The notes beneath the pieces are model-generated. The model saw only the letters and a program-made list of their open reading frames with translations, had not been told where the DNA came from and ran no database searches. A stretch of DNA of 16,870 nucleotides from Lentisphaerota bacterium (GTDB taxonomy: Bacteria; Verrucomicrobiota; Kiritimatiellia; RFP12; UBA1067): NCBI GenBank assembly GCA_015061765.1, contig SUVZ01000032.1, positions 1 to 16,870 on the forward strand, in the 5' to 3' direction. Of this stretch, positions 5,118-12,762 are shown in pieces. The translations under genes were made by a program, and so were the position numbers. Each line of letters begins with the position of its first letter. The first letter of the stretch is position 1.

Positions 5118-6644
5118 ATGCGATTTAAAGTTTTTATTTCTAGTGTACAGCGTGAATTTGCCGCGGAACGGCAGATGCTTGCGGAGTATGTCCGCAAGGA
5201 TGCACTTTTGGGTAAGTTCTTTGATGTATTTTTGTTTGAGGAAGAGCCTGCTTGCGATGTTGAGGCGCGTGATTTGTATCTGCCCGAAGTTGAGAAGTCC
5301 GATATTTATCTCGGTATTCTCGGAGCGCAATTCGGTAATGTCGATGCGGATGGCATCTCGCCCACGGAACGCGAATATGATCTGGCGACAATTAAGGGTA
5401 AGGAACGTCTTGTCTTTGTGAAGAAGTGCGAACGAGATCCACTAGAAGAACGATTTGTGCAGAAGGTGCAGTCCGATGTTGTTCGCAAGTCGTTTGAGAC
5501 AGCTGAAGAATTACATCTGGCCGTGTACGCTGCCCTTGTTCGCGTGTTGGAGACCAAGGGATATATTCGTGTCGCGCCGTTTGATTTGGCTGTCGATACG
5601 AATCTCACGTTAGCTGATGTGGATGATGCGAAAGTTCGTGACTATCTCGCACGGGCGAGGGAGGCGAAAAAGATTTCCGTTCCGAAAGATGCAGATGCGG
5701 CATGGCTGTTGACGAAGCTCGGCATGATAGTTCTTGACGGACGGCTTACCAATGCGGGAGTGCTATTCTTTGCGAAGCACCCGCAGCAGGCGATTGACAT
5801 TTCGGTTGTCAAATGTCTTCAGTATTGGGGAACGCATGTTGAGCGTCCAATTCCATCCTATCAGACATACGAGGATGGTGTCATCGGTATGATTGAGTCG
5901 GCCTTGGCCTTTGTTATGGGGCGTATAGACCGAACCATCGGTATCCCAGATGAGCGCGGACTTGCCGCGGCGCAGGACGAACTGCCGCGTATGGCTGTGC
6001 GTGAGGCGATTGTCAATGCTGTTTGCCATCGCGATTACGAATCGAACGGGGCGGTACAGGTGATGCTCTTCCGTGATCGCCTTGAGATAATGAATCCGGG
6101 AACGCTCCCGCGAGGGTGGACGGCGGAAACTTTGTTGACAACACATGAGTCCATTGCCCGCAACAAGGTGATTGCCAAGGCGCTTGACTGGGCCGGATAT
6201 GTCGAGCGTTCCGGTCACGGCACTGAGTTCATCATCGAAAGATGCGAAGCTCAAGGTCTTGCGACACCGCAATACAAGCCAGATTCCGCCATTTTTCACA
6301 CGATAATCTGGCGGAAAACGGAAACTGTACATCAGGTGGGTGGAGTCAGGGACAAGTCAGGGACAAGTCAGGGACAAGTCGTGGGGACAAGTCAGGGACA
6401 AGACATGTCGCTTTTTGAAAGGATAACGTCAATTCTTGCAGACCAAGTGCTTAGTAGCGGAGATATAACAGCTGCGCTGGGCAAAGAATACTATTCGGGT
6501 CACTTGCGAAGAATCATTAAGATGTTGTTGTCCGACGGCATCATTGAATACACCATTCCCGAAAAACCACGTAGCCGCTTGCAGAAATACCGCCTGACAG
6601 AAAAAGGCCGCCAAATGCTGACGCAGAAAGGAACGCACAAATGA
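5118..6644 (+). CDS. DUF4062 domain fused to a RecG-like HATPase domain and winged helix (508 aa)
   Basis: Residues 1-110 (MRFKVFISSVQREFAAERQ, and YLGILGAQFG) are a DUF4062 domain, a fold often found at the N-terminus of bacterial STAND and other defence-type proteins. Residues 165-390 match the COG2865 'RecG-like' ATP-binding module: the GHKL-type N-box AVREAIVNAVCHRDY (E296, N300), then FRDRLEIMNPG, then ERSGHGTEFI. Residues 410-428 are a short repetitive linker, and 430-508 look like a winged-helix DNA-binding domain (ITAALGKEYYSGHLRRIIK). It may sense a ligand through DUF4062 and regulate or bind DNA. AAAAGG lies 6 nt before ATG 5118. The last four bases overlap the next gene. The fusion order is unusual to me. 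Domain calls are firm, function is open. Confidence 0.85.
   Translation: MRFKVFISSVQREFAAERQMLAEYVRKDALLGKFFDVFLFEEEPACDVEARDLYLPEVEKSDIYLGILGAQFGNVDADGISPTEREYDLATIKGKERLVFVKKCERDPLEERFVQKVQSDVVRKSFETAEELHLAVYAALVRVLETKGYIRVAPFDLAVDTNLTLADVDDAKVRDYLARAREAKKISVPKDADAAWLLTKLGMIVLDGRLTNAGVLFFAKHPQQAIDISVVKCLQYWGTHVERPIPSYQTYEDGVIGMIESALAFVMGRIDRTIGIPDERGLAAAQDELPRMAVREAIVNAVCHRDYESNGAVQVMLFRDRLEIMNPGTLPRGWTAETLLTTHESIARNKVIAKALDWAGYVERSGHGTEFIIERCEAQGLATPQYKPDSAIFHTIIWRKTETVHQVGGVRDKSGTSQGQVVGTSQGQDMSLFERITSILADQVLSSGDITAALGKEYYSGHLRRIIKMLLSDGIIEYTIPEKPRSRLQKYRLTEKGRQMLTQKGTHK
6345..6401 (+). repeat. 11-bp tandem repeat inside the DUF4062 gene
   Basis: GTCAGGGACAA occurs three times head to tail (6345-6377), then a 13-bp variant, then once more (6391-6401). 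It encodes the linker RDKSGTSQGQVVGTSQGQD. The unit is not a multiple of three, so gain or loss of one copy would shift the frame and remove the C-terminal winged helix. Repetitive linkers of this kind are common in this ATPase family. Confidence 0.85.
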
Positions 6645-7336
6645 CCGAGAAAGACAAACTGTCGTTGCGCAAGCCGCTCGCGCCGAAGGGTGAGGCCGCA
6701 GAATGCAAGGCGGCGTACGAAGAACTGCTGAAGGAGTTCGCTGAACTGAAAGAGTGGAAAGTGGAAGGAATCGACTATGTTTTCGGTTCGGACAATGAGC
6801 ATGTCGTATCGCTTGAAGAATACAATGCGCGGATTGGCGAATATACCGCCAGATGCGATCAGTACAACGAGAAGTTTGCGGGTCGCATAGAGACCATTGA
6901 GGATGTACGGGCCAATATCAAAAGGTTGCGCGAGCAGTTTGAGGCCGCGAGCAAAGCAAGTGACGACATTCAGAAGTGGTTTGACGAGAAGTGGGGGGAC
7001 GAGGAGCCATCGCCATTCCCGGAGGATGATAGCTTGATGGAGCGCGATATCGAGGAATGGAAGCGGCAGTCTGAAAAATGTGATCGGAGATTTGAGGAGT
7101 TTTGTGATGACCAGATGAAGGTGTCCGATGCTACATCCACACCACTAAAGTTCTGGGCGGAACAATACGAAGAGGAGTGCAAGTTCGAGGAAATCCAGAA
7201 GGCCGCAGACGAGGCGTTTGAGTATGCGGCAATACACACGCTCGCGGACGGCTCCGGAAGGATGCTGACCGACGAAGAACTTGCAGAGCGAGCGGCGGCG
7301 AAGAAAGAAGACGGAATAACTGTAGGCATGCAATAA
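6641..7336 (+). CDS. Protein A': acidic, helix-rich paralogue of protein A (231 aa)
   Basis: It starts in ATGA, overlapping the DUF4062 stop by 4 nt. It shares the order of blocks with the 4169-4876 product: KAAYEELLKEFAEL, VEGIDYVF, SLEEYNARIGEYTARCDQY, ETIEDVRANIKRLREQF, then an acidic Pro-rich middle (DEEPSPFPEDD), a helical segment, and an end with FEYAAIHTLADGSGRMLTDEE (protein A: YELAFRLRHTYINPETGEQ). Both are about 230 residues. The pair brackets the DUF4062 gene, so one arose by duplication. There is no catalytic motif, signal peptide or membrane segment. The two may form a heteromer or bind different partners. Family not recognised. Confidence 0.85.
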   Translation: MTEKDKLSLRKPLAPKGEAAECKAAYEELLKEFAELKEWKVEGIDYVFGSDNEHVVSLEEYNARIGEYTARCDQYNEKFAGRIETIEDVRANIKRLREQFEAASKASDDIQKWFDEKWGDEEPSPFPEDDSLMERDIEEWKRQSEKCDRRFEEFCDDQMKVSDATSTPLKFWAEQYEEECKFEEIQKAADEAFEYAAIHTLADGSGRMLTDEELAERAAAKKEDGITVGMQ

Positions 7337-7380
7337 AGGCTCCGAAAGTAGTAATCATGAAATAAGTGGAGCAAACTTTT

Positions 7381-7415
7381 TAAGACTGTTCAACGCAAAC
7401 TATAAGGCTGTTCAA
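7381..7415 (+). repeat. Short direct repeat before the Hsp70-like gene
   Basis: TAAGACTGTTCAA (7381-7393) and TAAGGCTGTTCAA (7403-7415) differ at one base and are 22 bp apart, two helical turns. The second copy holds the ribosome binding site AAGG (7404-7407) of the next gene. The 78-bp gap 7337-7414 is one of the longest inside the operon, so a local promoter or mRNA processing site is possible. Confidence 0.4.
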
Positions 7416-9214
7416 TGAATAATAGTTGTCAGACATGCCGTTATTGGCAAGGCGAGAAGATTTCCGGTAACAAACCTGCCAAAGGGGGGTATTGCGAAAT
7501 AAACGAGGATGCTCCTGAATGGGTAGACTCCACAGGTGTATGTGATGGGTATGTGCGACTTCAACCTGTTGAGGATGTGGCGCAGGAGATACCGGCGGAC
7601 AGCGGTAAGATCATGTTTTGCAACGAAGAAGAAACACTTGGCGGGCATTGTGACAACACATTAAGTATAGAGGTGACAATATCTCCGCTGACGGACGAAG
7701 GGGTGCAAAAGTACTGGGTTTCAGATATGGCATGCGAAGTGCTTCCGTTTCTTGCCGAAGAACTTGCCGAAAGATGTTGTAAAGAGGTTTTCGCCACCGA
7801 GCGCGATGTAGAAAGCCGCATACGCGAATTGGTGGTGAGTAGCCTTTCCGGAATGGGGTTTGAGGCTAAAGTCTTTACATATATAATCATACGCGCAAGT
7901 AAGCGGAATGGGGCGGATTGCGGTAATTCCGGGCGATGCATCAATTTGTACATGGATGTAGGATCGACCAATAGCAAGTGGATTGTCTCTGAGGCAGACA
8001 GGGAAACGGGGAACGATCAGTCTTTCCTGGAAATCGCTTCGCCTATGGCTACAAAGGACATATGCAATGCATGGGGGTTTTCGTATGACAAGGCAAGCGC
8101 GTACAGTCTGGACAGGGACGGCTTTATGCAATGGATGGGGCGTGCTGCTTGTTCGGTCATGATGCGTTTCAGCGACTATTTTAAGGCGGACGTTCTAAAC
8201 ATCAGGTGGGCGTTCCCGAGGATTGTCCATGGCAAGGCAATCGACTTTGGCAATGTGGGAGAGATGGTCACAAAGTCTCTGCGTAAACGAGGGCTTCACG
8301 GAACATTCCAGATAGTTGCAGAAAGCGATTCTTTGAAAGAGTTTTTCTTTGAGCGCCTTAAAGACCTGGCTGCGGCGAATGACAGGGAAATGATGGAGAA
8401 CAAACGGCGCGAGGATGCTGCCAACGAGAACCGAGTGCATAATATTGACGAGAGGCGTCGATATGAAGAAACGGAAAGGACAAGGGCACGGGAAGCAGAC
8501 GAATGGAAACGAGAACACTGGTTCAAGAAATTCTTCTGCGATCCTCAGTATCGGACTGCTGCCTATGCTGTCAATTACAAAGACGAGAGCTGGACTCGCT
8601 CCAGCCTGATGGATGCATTCCGCAAGACAGGTGCGAGGGCTGACGGAAAATTCAATCTTTTGATGATTGATGCTGGCGGCTCAACCCTAGATTATTACTA
8701 CAGGTCGGCAAATGGTGCTAAATCCTCGTCTGGTAGTTTTCGTGCCGGGGGACAGACCATAACTGTATTGTGGAGCAAAGAAAAGAATATCGACTTCAAA
8801 GCGGCGGAAGAACAGAAGCAGAATGTGTTTTTGCAACCTGGGCATAAGAGAGGCGGCTGGCTAATGGACATCACTCGTCATGTGTACGAGAAACCGTTGA
8901 TGGAGATTCGCAACAATGTAGGCAATACATGTGGCCAGCTTTGTGTCATAGGAACGGGTTTGGCGATGCTGAATCGTCAGTTGCAGTATCTTATTGGAGA
9001 GGTGTTCGACCTGCCGGATGGTCAAACGGTACTGTGGTCGCCGGGAATTGTCGAAGCGCTACCAAGGGAGATGTATTCAAAGATGCCATCTGATTTCAGA
9101 GTCTTTGACGCCATTGTGCGCAGAAAATCGGGAAAGGATACCGGCGAACTGCAACCATGGCCGTCAAGTGATATCGTGGGCGGGCTGTATTTTTCCGCCA
9201 GGCGCAGAAATTAA
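7415..9214 (+). CDS. Hsp70/actin-fold ATPase with N-terminal Cys4 motif (599 aa)
   Basis: Three motifs of the actin/Hsp70 ATPase fold are visible in order: phosphate-1 DVGSTNSK (181-188), phosphate-2 DAGGSTLD (419-426), and adenosine-type IGTGLAML (512-519). Between the two phosphate motifs lies a highly charged helical stretch (about 325-375, rich in Arg, Glu and Lys), a likely coiled-coil insertion. The N-terminus has C5-x2-C8, C27 and C43 in a CxxCRYW context, which looks like a small metal-binding motif. There is no C-terminal substrate-binding domain like that of DnaK, so it is not a housekeeping chaperone. It is more likely an ATP-driven switch or assembly factor for its neighbours. AAGG lies 7 nt before the ATG. 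It is followed after 23 nt by a membrane-anchored protein and then by the HerA-like ATPase. Confidence 0.8.
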   Translation: MNNSCQTCRYWQGEKISGNKPAKGGYCEINEDAPEWVDSTGVCDGYVRLQPVEDVAQEIPADSGKIMFCNEEETLGGHCDNTLSIEVTISPLTDEGVQKYWVSDMACEVLPFLAEELAERCCKEVFATERDVESRIRELVVSSLSGMGFEAKVFTYIIIRASKRNGADCGNSGRCINLYMDVGSTNSKWIVSEADRETGNDQSFLEIASPMATKDICNAWGFSYDKASAYSLDRDGFMQWMGRAACSVMMRFSDYFKADVLNIRWAFPRIVHGKAIDFGNVGEMVTKSLRKRGLHGTFQIVAESDSLKEFFFERLKDLAAANDREMMENKRREDAANENRVHNIDERRRYEETERTRAREADEWKREHWFKKFFCDPQYRTAAYAVNYKDESWTRSSLMDAFRKTGARADGKFNLLMIDAGGSTLDYYYRSANGAKSSSGSFRAGGQTITVLWSKEKNIDFKAAEEQKQNVFLQPGHKRGGWLMDITRHVYEKPLMEIRNNVGNTCGQLCVIGTGLAMLNRQLQYLIGEVFDLPDGQTVLWSPGIVEALPREMYSKMPSDFRVFDAIVRRKSGKDTGELQPWPSSDIVGGLYFSARRRN

Positions 9215-9237
9215 TGCAATTATAAGGGAGCGGAAAC

Positions 9238-9714
9238 ATGAAATACTTGATTTTGAGTCTGGGCGTGACCGCCGCAGTAATTGCGATAGGATGTGTTGCT
9301 TATAAGGTGAGACGCTTGAAGCGGACGGCGGGCGCGAAAAGCGCGCAAGTTCCCGTCAGAGCGGTAGCGGCAGATGCAGACATCATCAATTCGATTCCGG
9401 CGGACTTGCGGATGAAATGCGGTGACGAGGCCTTGTCGGGAGTTCATAAAATTACCATGGAATGGCTCACGGACGACCTCTTCGTCAATGTGTTTTGCGG
9501 AGATACTGACGCAATGAGCCGTCTTTGTCGGCACATCGTTGAATCCAGCGGCGGACGCTATTGTGTGGCGGCATCAATCGGAGACCAATTCGACGCAACG
9601 CGAATGACAGAAACGAAGATTGTTTCCGGCGACCATCAAGTCGTGGAAGTCAAGGTTTGCGGTGTGATAGCCGCCGGCACCGGCGAAGTCTTGTTCAAGG
9701 CAATTGTAAAATAA
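9238..9714 (+). CDS. Membrane-anchored protein with a cytoplasmic domain (158 aa)
   Basis: AGGGAG precedes ATG 9238 at normal spacing. Residues 3-22 (YLILSLGVTAAVIAIGCVAY) form one hydrophobic segment followed by KVRRLKR, so by the positive-inside rule the remaining 130 residues should face the cytoplasm. The soluble part (ITMEWLTDDLFVNVFCGD, then VVEVKVCGVIAAGTGEVLFKAIV) looks like an alpha/beta domain; I do not recognise the family. Cys19 has a lipobox-like context but lacks the usual Leu at -3 and is followed by basic residues, so a lipoprotein is unlikely. It could tether the flanking ATPases to the inner membrane (inference from gene order). Confidence 0.75.
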   Translation: MKYLILSLGVTAAVIAIGCVAYKVRRLKRTAGAKSAQVPVRAVAADADIINSIPADLRMKCGDEALSGVHKITMEWLTDDLFVNVFCGDTDAMSRLCRHIVESSGGRYCVAASIGDQFDATRMTETKIVSGDHQVVEVKVCGVIAAGTGEVLFKAIVK

Positions 9715-9731
9715 TGAGAACAGGGGCCAAT

Positions 9732-12700
9732 ATGACTCATGATGACAGGCAACAGGAGTTAGAGCAGACATTCTGTCCAGAAGGAACGCAACCGAAGGTT
9801 TCCGTGGCGGCTCCTGTCAAGGACTTGGAGAATTGCCTGGAGGCGTTTAACAAGGAATACCCGCTTGCTCAATATCAGGAAGCCAGAATATGCATGCCCG
9901 GCGCTGGAGAAATATACGTTCGCCGCGTGACCCGTCTTGGACATAAGGGGGATTTTCCCCGTTCATATGACTGGGAGAACATTCTCCCTCAGCTGCATGA
10001 GGACGAGGAACTGCTCTGGATCATCAGAAAACGCGGTTCAATGGATGAGATGAGCTTGGAGAAACAGTCCGGAGCGACGAGTGAATTGTCCTTTGAGGTG
10101 TATATTGGGCTGAAGTTTGTCGGTGCGCCGCCGAGATCGTTTGATGAATGGAAAGACCGCAAGCGGAGATTCGCCGTCATTACGCGTGGAATGGCAAAGT
10201 CGGCATTTCCTGAAACAGTTCTTGAAAAGGACATGGATGAGAATGAATGCGCAAGATTTCTCGATGAAATTGCGACTATGCCGGAGGCGCTTGTAGTGTC
10301 GGGCATGCCGTCAATAAAGGACTCAGAACTCAGGGAAGTTGCCGCTAAACGCGATGAGAACACTCGTCCTTGGGCGGGGCTGAATGACATTATCGAGATG
10401 CATAGCGGCACGGATGAAAACTTTGCTCTTGTCTTCTCCGTTAGCAAGGTGCCCCATCAAAAAATAGTAAACGACTTTAATGCGCTTTTCACGATTCAGA
10501 ATACGATTAAACCACTTCTTGAGAGGACCGTTCAGTGCTCTGAAAGTACAAGTCATACATTGTCTGTTACTGATACATCTGGCGAGAGCGAGAGTTCAAC
10601 AGACACGATAGATGGAGGTGATCGGCAGGAGAGGCGTCAACGAGGCATTGCCCCTCGCATGGGCAGAGGAATAATGAATTTCTTCCGGTGGATAGGTGGG
10701 ACTTCAGGGGATGGCGTAAAAGAATTTGAAAACCAGAAATATGTTAAGAAGATAGGGACACAACAGCAGCACAGCAAACAGACAAGTCATTCAGAGACCG
10801 TGGCAGACGGTGAAACGCACGGGAAGTCTTGGACAGTGAAGGAGGTGAACGCAGCCTTGATGTTTGCCGATAAACATATCGATGAGTCGATAGGGCAGCT
10901 TACGCAGACTTTGGGCACTGGTGGTTATTTGTGCGGCGCTGCTGTATACTCGACGGATTATTTTGTCGCCAGGAGTGTTGCTGACGCTACCTGCGCCACC
11001 TTGTCTGGCGGACAGAGTGCGCTTCATCCCATGCGCGTTCATGCCTTTGAGTTCCCTGAGAACAAGGATTGGCTGATTCGGTGCAAATCCTTGTCTCGCG
11101 TTATGGATGAGGATGGGATGTCCGGCGGAATCCTCAATTGCGAAAAGGCGTGCATGTATCTGCCATTGCCGACTACTCACCTTCCCGGTCTGCCGATCAA
11201 GAAAAATGTGTTCTACGGCAAAGAGCAGGCGGGGCAGTCCGGCGAGTTGCAGATGGGAGCCATGTCCTTTGCAGAGCCGCATGTCATCAACGACAGAACG
11301 CTGGATCAGTATGCTGCGCAGAGGAGATTTACACTTTTCGCAAGCCATGAAGACCTGTATTCACACCTCTTTGTTGTCGGTACGACAGGATGCGGAAAGA
11401 CGACGCGAGCAGCGAAATTGCTCCATGATGCGATTGGTGTCAGAAAGATCATACTTGAGACCGCCAAAAAGACGTATTGGCAGGAACTTGGAATGGGGAG
11501 TGACGAACTTCTTGTTTACACCCTTGGCGACTCTAACGGCCGACCCCTTCGCTTCAATCCGTTTTTCTTTGAGAAAGGGTCAAGCCTAAAGCAACATATC
11601 GCCGTCTTGGCCGATGCCATAAGCGATTTGCTGCCTATGGAGGCGCTGATCGGGCCGAAACTGCGGGAGGCCGTTGAACGATGCTATCACCTTTGTGGAT
11701 GGGATATTGAAACCAGCACTCGTTCAACGGATGCGAAGTGCAGACTTGAGTATCCGAATGTGGCGATGTTTAGTCTTGTCGTCAAGCAGATTGCCGACGA
11801 GCTGACAGACTACAGCGATGAAGTCAGGGGCAACTACACCGGAGCGCTACTTAACAGGGCTGCCATATTCATGGATGATGTCTATCAGGATATTTTCGCC
11901 TTTGACGGCAATAAGCCGATTGACGAAATCTTTCCTCCAGACAAAACGGTCATTATTGAAATGGAGGAAATGCCTCCTAGCGAGATAAACATGCCGGCAT
12001 TCATCACGTCGCTTCTCCTCCATAGAATCCGCTCTTGTCAAAATCGCAAGTCTCGCGAAGGCACGATTGATGAGTGCCCTGGTTTCCTGATCGCAATTGA
12101 GGAAGCTCACAATGTGTTGTCCGCGTCCATTCAGGACAAGCACGACGAAATGCAGTCAGGGAAGGGGGCACATCTTGTTAAGCAGGTAGTCCGGCTTCTG
12201 GCCGAGGGGCGAGGGCTTAAGATGGGGCTGATGGTCATCGACCAGTCTGCCGCTAACATCGCCCCTGCTGTCATCACGAACACAAACACCAAGCTGGTCT
12301 TCAGACAGGAGGATGGCAAGGAAATCGAGACGATTGGCAAGGCCATCGGGCTTAAAAGCGACGAGTGGAATGATCTGCAGCTGTTGGAGAAGGGCGAATA
12401 TCTTCTGCGCAACAGCCGATTCCCAAGGCCGATAAAGATGGCTCCTCTGACAGACATGGAATTGCCGAAACGAAAAAGATACAGTCGCAGCGATTTCTTT
12501 GATAACGTTTGTGTTCCTGGGTATCAGCGGGCAGAGGATCTGCTTGTCTCGTACTGCCGTACCGATGGAATCGTGAAAAACGGAGACGAGGTTGTTTTTG
12601 TGGGATATGAACATGAGAAGTTTGAGCGTGTGCGCGAACGGCTTAAAGAGCTGACGCTGAACGATGAAGAGCTTCTGTTGTATTTGAAGATCAAAATTCT

Positions 12701-12749
12701 TCTTAAACTTCGGTATTACAAGACAGCGGAACTTGAGCTACGAATTTGA
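9732..12749 (+). CDS. HerA/FtsK-superfamily (DUF87-type) ATPase, 1005 aa
   Basis: Walker A GTTGCGKTT (550-558), Walker B FLIAIEEAHNV with the glutamate pair at 790-791, and a downstream Arg-containing segment (LVFRQEDGKEIETIGKAIGL) place it in the HerA-FtsK superfamily of hexameric DNA- or protein-pumping motors. LGDSNGRPLRFNPFFFEKGS is typical of large DUF87-type ATPases. Residues 1-240 are a separate alpha/beta region; about 265-345 are Ser/Thr-rich and low complexity, interrupted by MNFFRWIGG, which could contact membrane. The ATG at 9732 has AGGGG 5 nt upstream; an in-frame ATG at 9714 overlaps the previous stop but has a distant ribosome binding site. HerA-like ATPases act with nucleases in several defence modules (e.g. 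SIR2-HerA, HerA-DUF4297) and with toxins in some export systems. A nuclease gene follows immediately. Confidence 0.9.
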   Translation: MTHDDRQQELEQTFCPEGTQPKVSVAAPVKDLENCLEAFNKEYPLAQYQEARICMPGAGEIYVRRVTRLGHKGDFPRSYDWENILPQLHEDEELLWIIRKRGSMDEMSLEKQSGATSELSFEVYIGLKFVGAPPRSFDEWKDRKRRFAVITRGMAKSAFPETVLEKDMDENECARFLDEIATMPEALVVSGMPSIKDSELREVAAKRDENTRPWAGLNDIIEMHSGTDENFALVFSVSKVPHQKIVNDFNALFTIQNTIKPLLERTVQCSESTSHTLSVTDTSGESESSTDTIDGGDRQERRQRGIAPRMGRGIMNFFRWIGGTSGDGVKEFENQKYVKKIGTQQQHSKQTSHSETVADGETHGKSWTVKEVNAALMFADKHIDESIGQLTQTLGTGGYLCGAAVYSTDYFVARSVADATCATLSGGQSALHPMRVHAFEFPENKDWLIRCKSLSRVMDEDGMSGGILNCEKACMYLPLPTTHLPGLPIKKNVFYGKEQAGQSGELQMGAMSFAEPHVINDRTLDQYAAQRRFTLFASHEDLYSHLFVVGTTGCGKTTRAAKLLHDAIGVRKIILETAKKTYWQELGMGSDELLVYTLGDSNGRPLRFNPFFFEKGSSLKQHIAVLADAISDLLPMEALIGPKLREAVERCYHLCGWDIETSTRSTDAKCRLEYPNVAMFSLVVKQIADELTDYSDEVRGNYTGALLNRAAIFMDDVYQDIFAFDGNKPIDEIFPPDKTVIIEMEEMPPSEINMPAFITSLLLHRIRSCQNRKSREGTIDECPGFLIAIEEAHNVLSASIQDKHDEMQSGKGAHLVKQVVRLLAEGRGLKMGLMVIDQSAANIAPAVITNTNTKLVFRQEDGKEIETIGKAIGLKSDEWNDLQLLEKGEYLLRNSRFPRPIKMAPLTDMELPKRKRYSRSDFFDNVCVPGYQRAEDLLVSYCRTDGIVKNGDEVVFVGYEHEKFERVRERLKELTLNDEELLLYLKIKILLKLRYYKTAELELRI

Positions 12750-12762
12750 AGAGGAGAGCGAG

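Noticed and set aside
7340..7382. Intrinsic terminator between protein A' and the Hsp70-like gene
   Set aside because: Only a 5-bp GCTCC/GGAGC stem with a loop of more than 20 nt precedes a short T-run, too weak to call.
9280..9297. Lipoprotein signal in the 158-aa membrane protein
   Set aside because: The residues before Cys19 are Ala-Ile-Gly, without the usual Leu at -3, and the span is followed by basic residues typical of a cytoplasmic side.
9561..9731. Longer N-terminus for the HerA-like ATPase
   Set aside because: This extension overlaps the end of the membrane protein gene in another frame and reads as Arg-rich shadow sequence. ATG 9732 has a good ribosome binding site.
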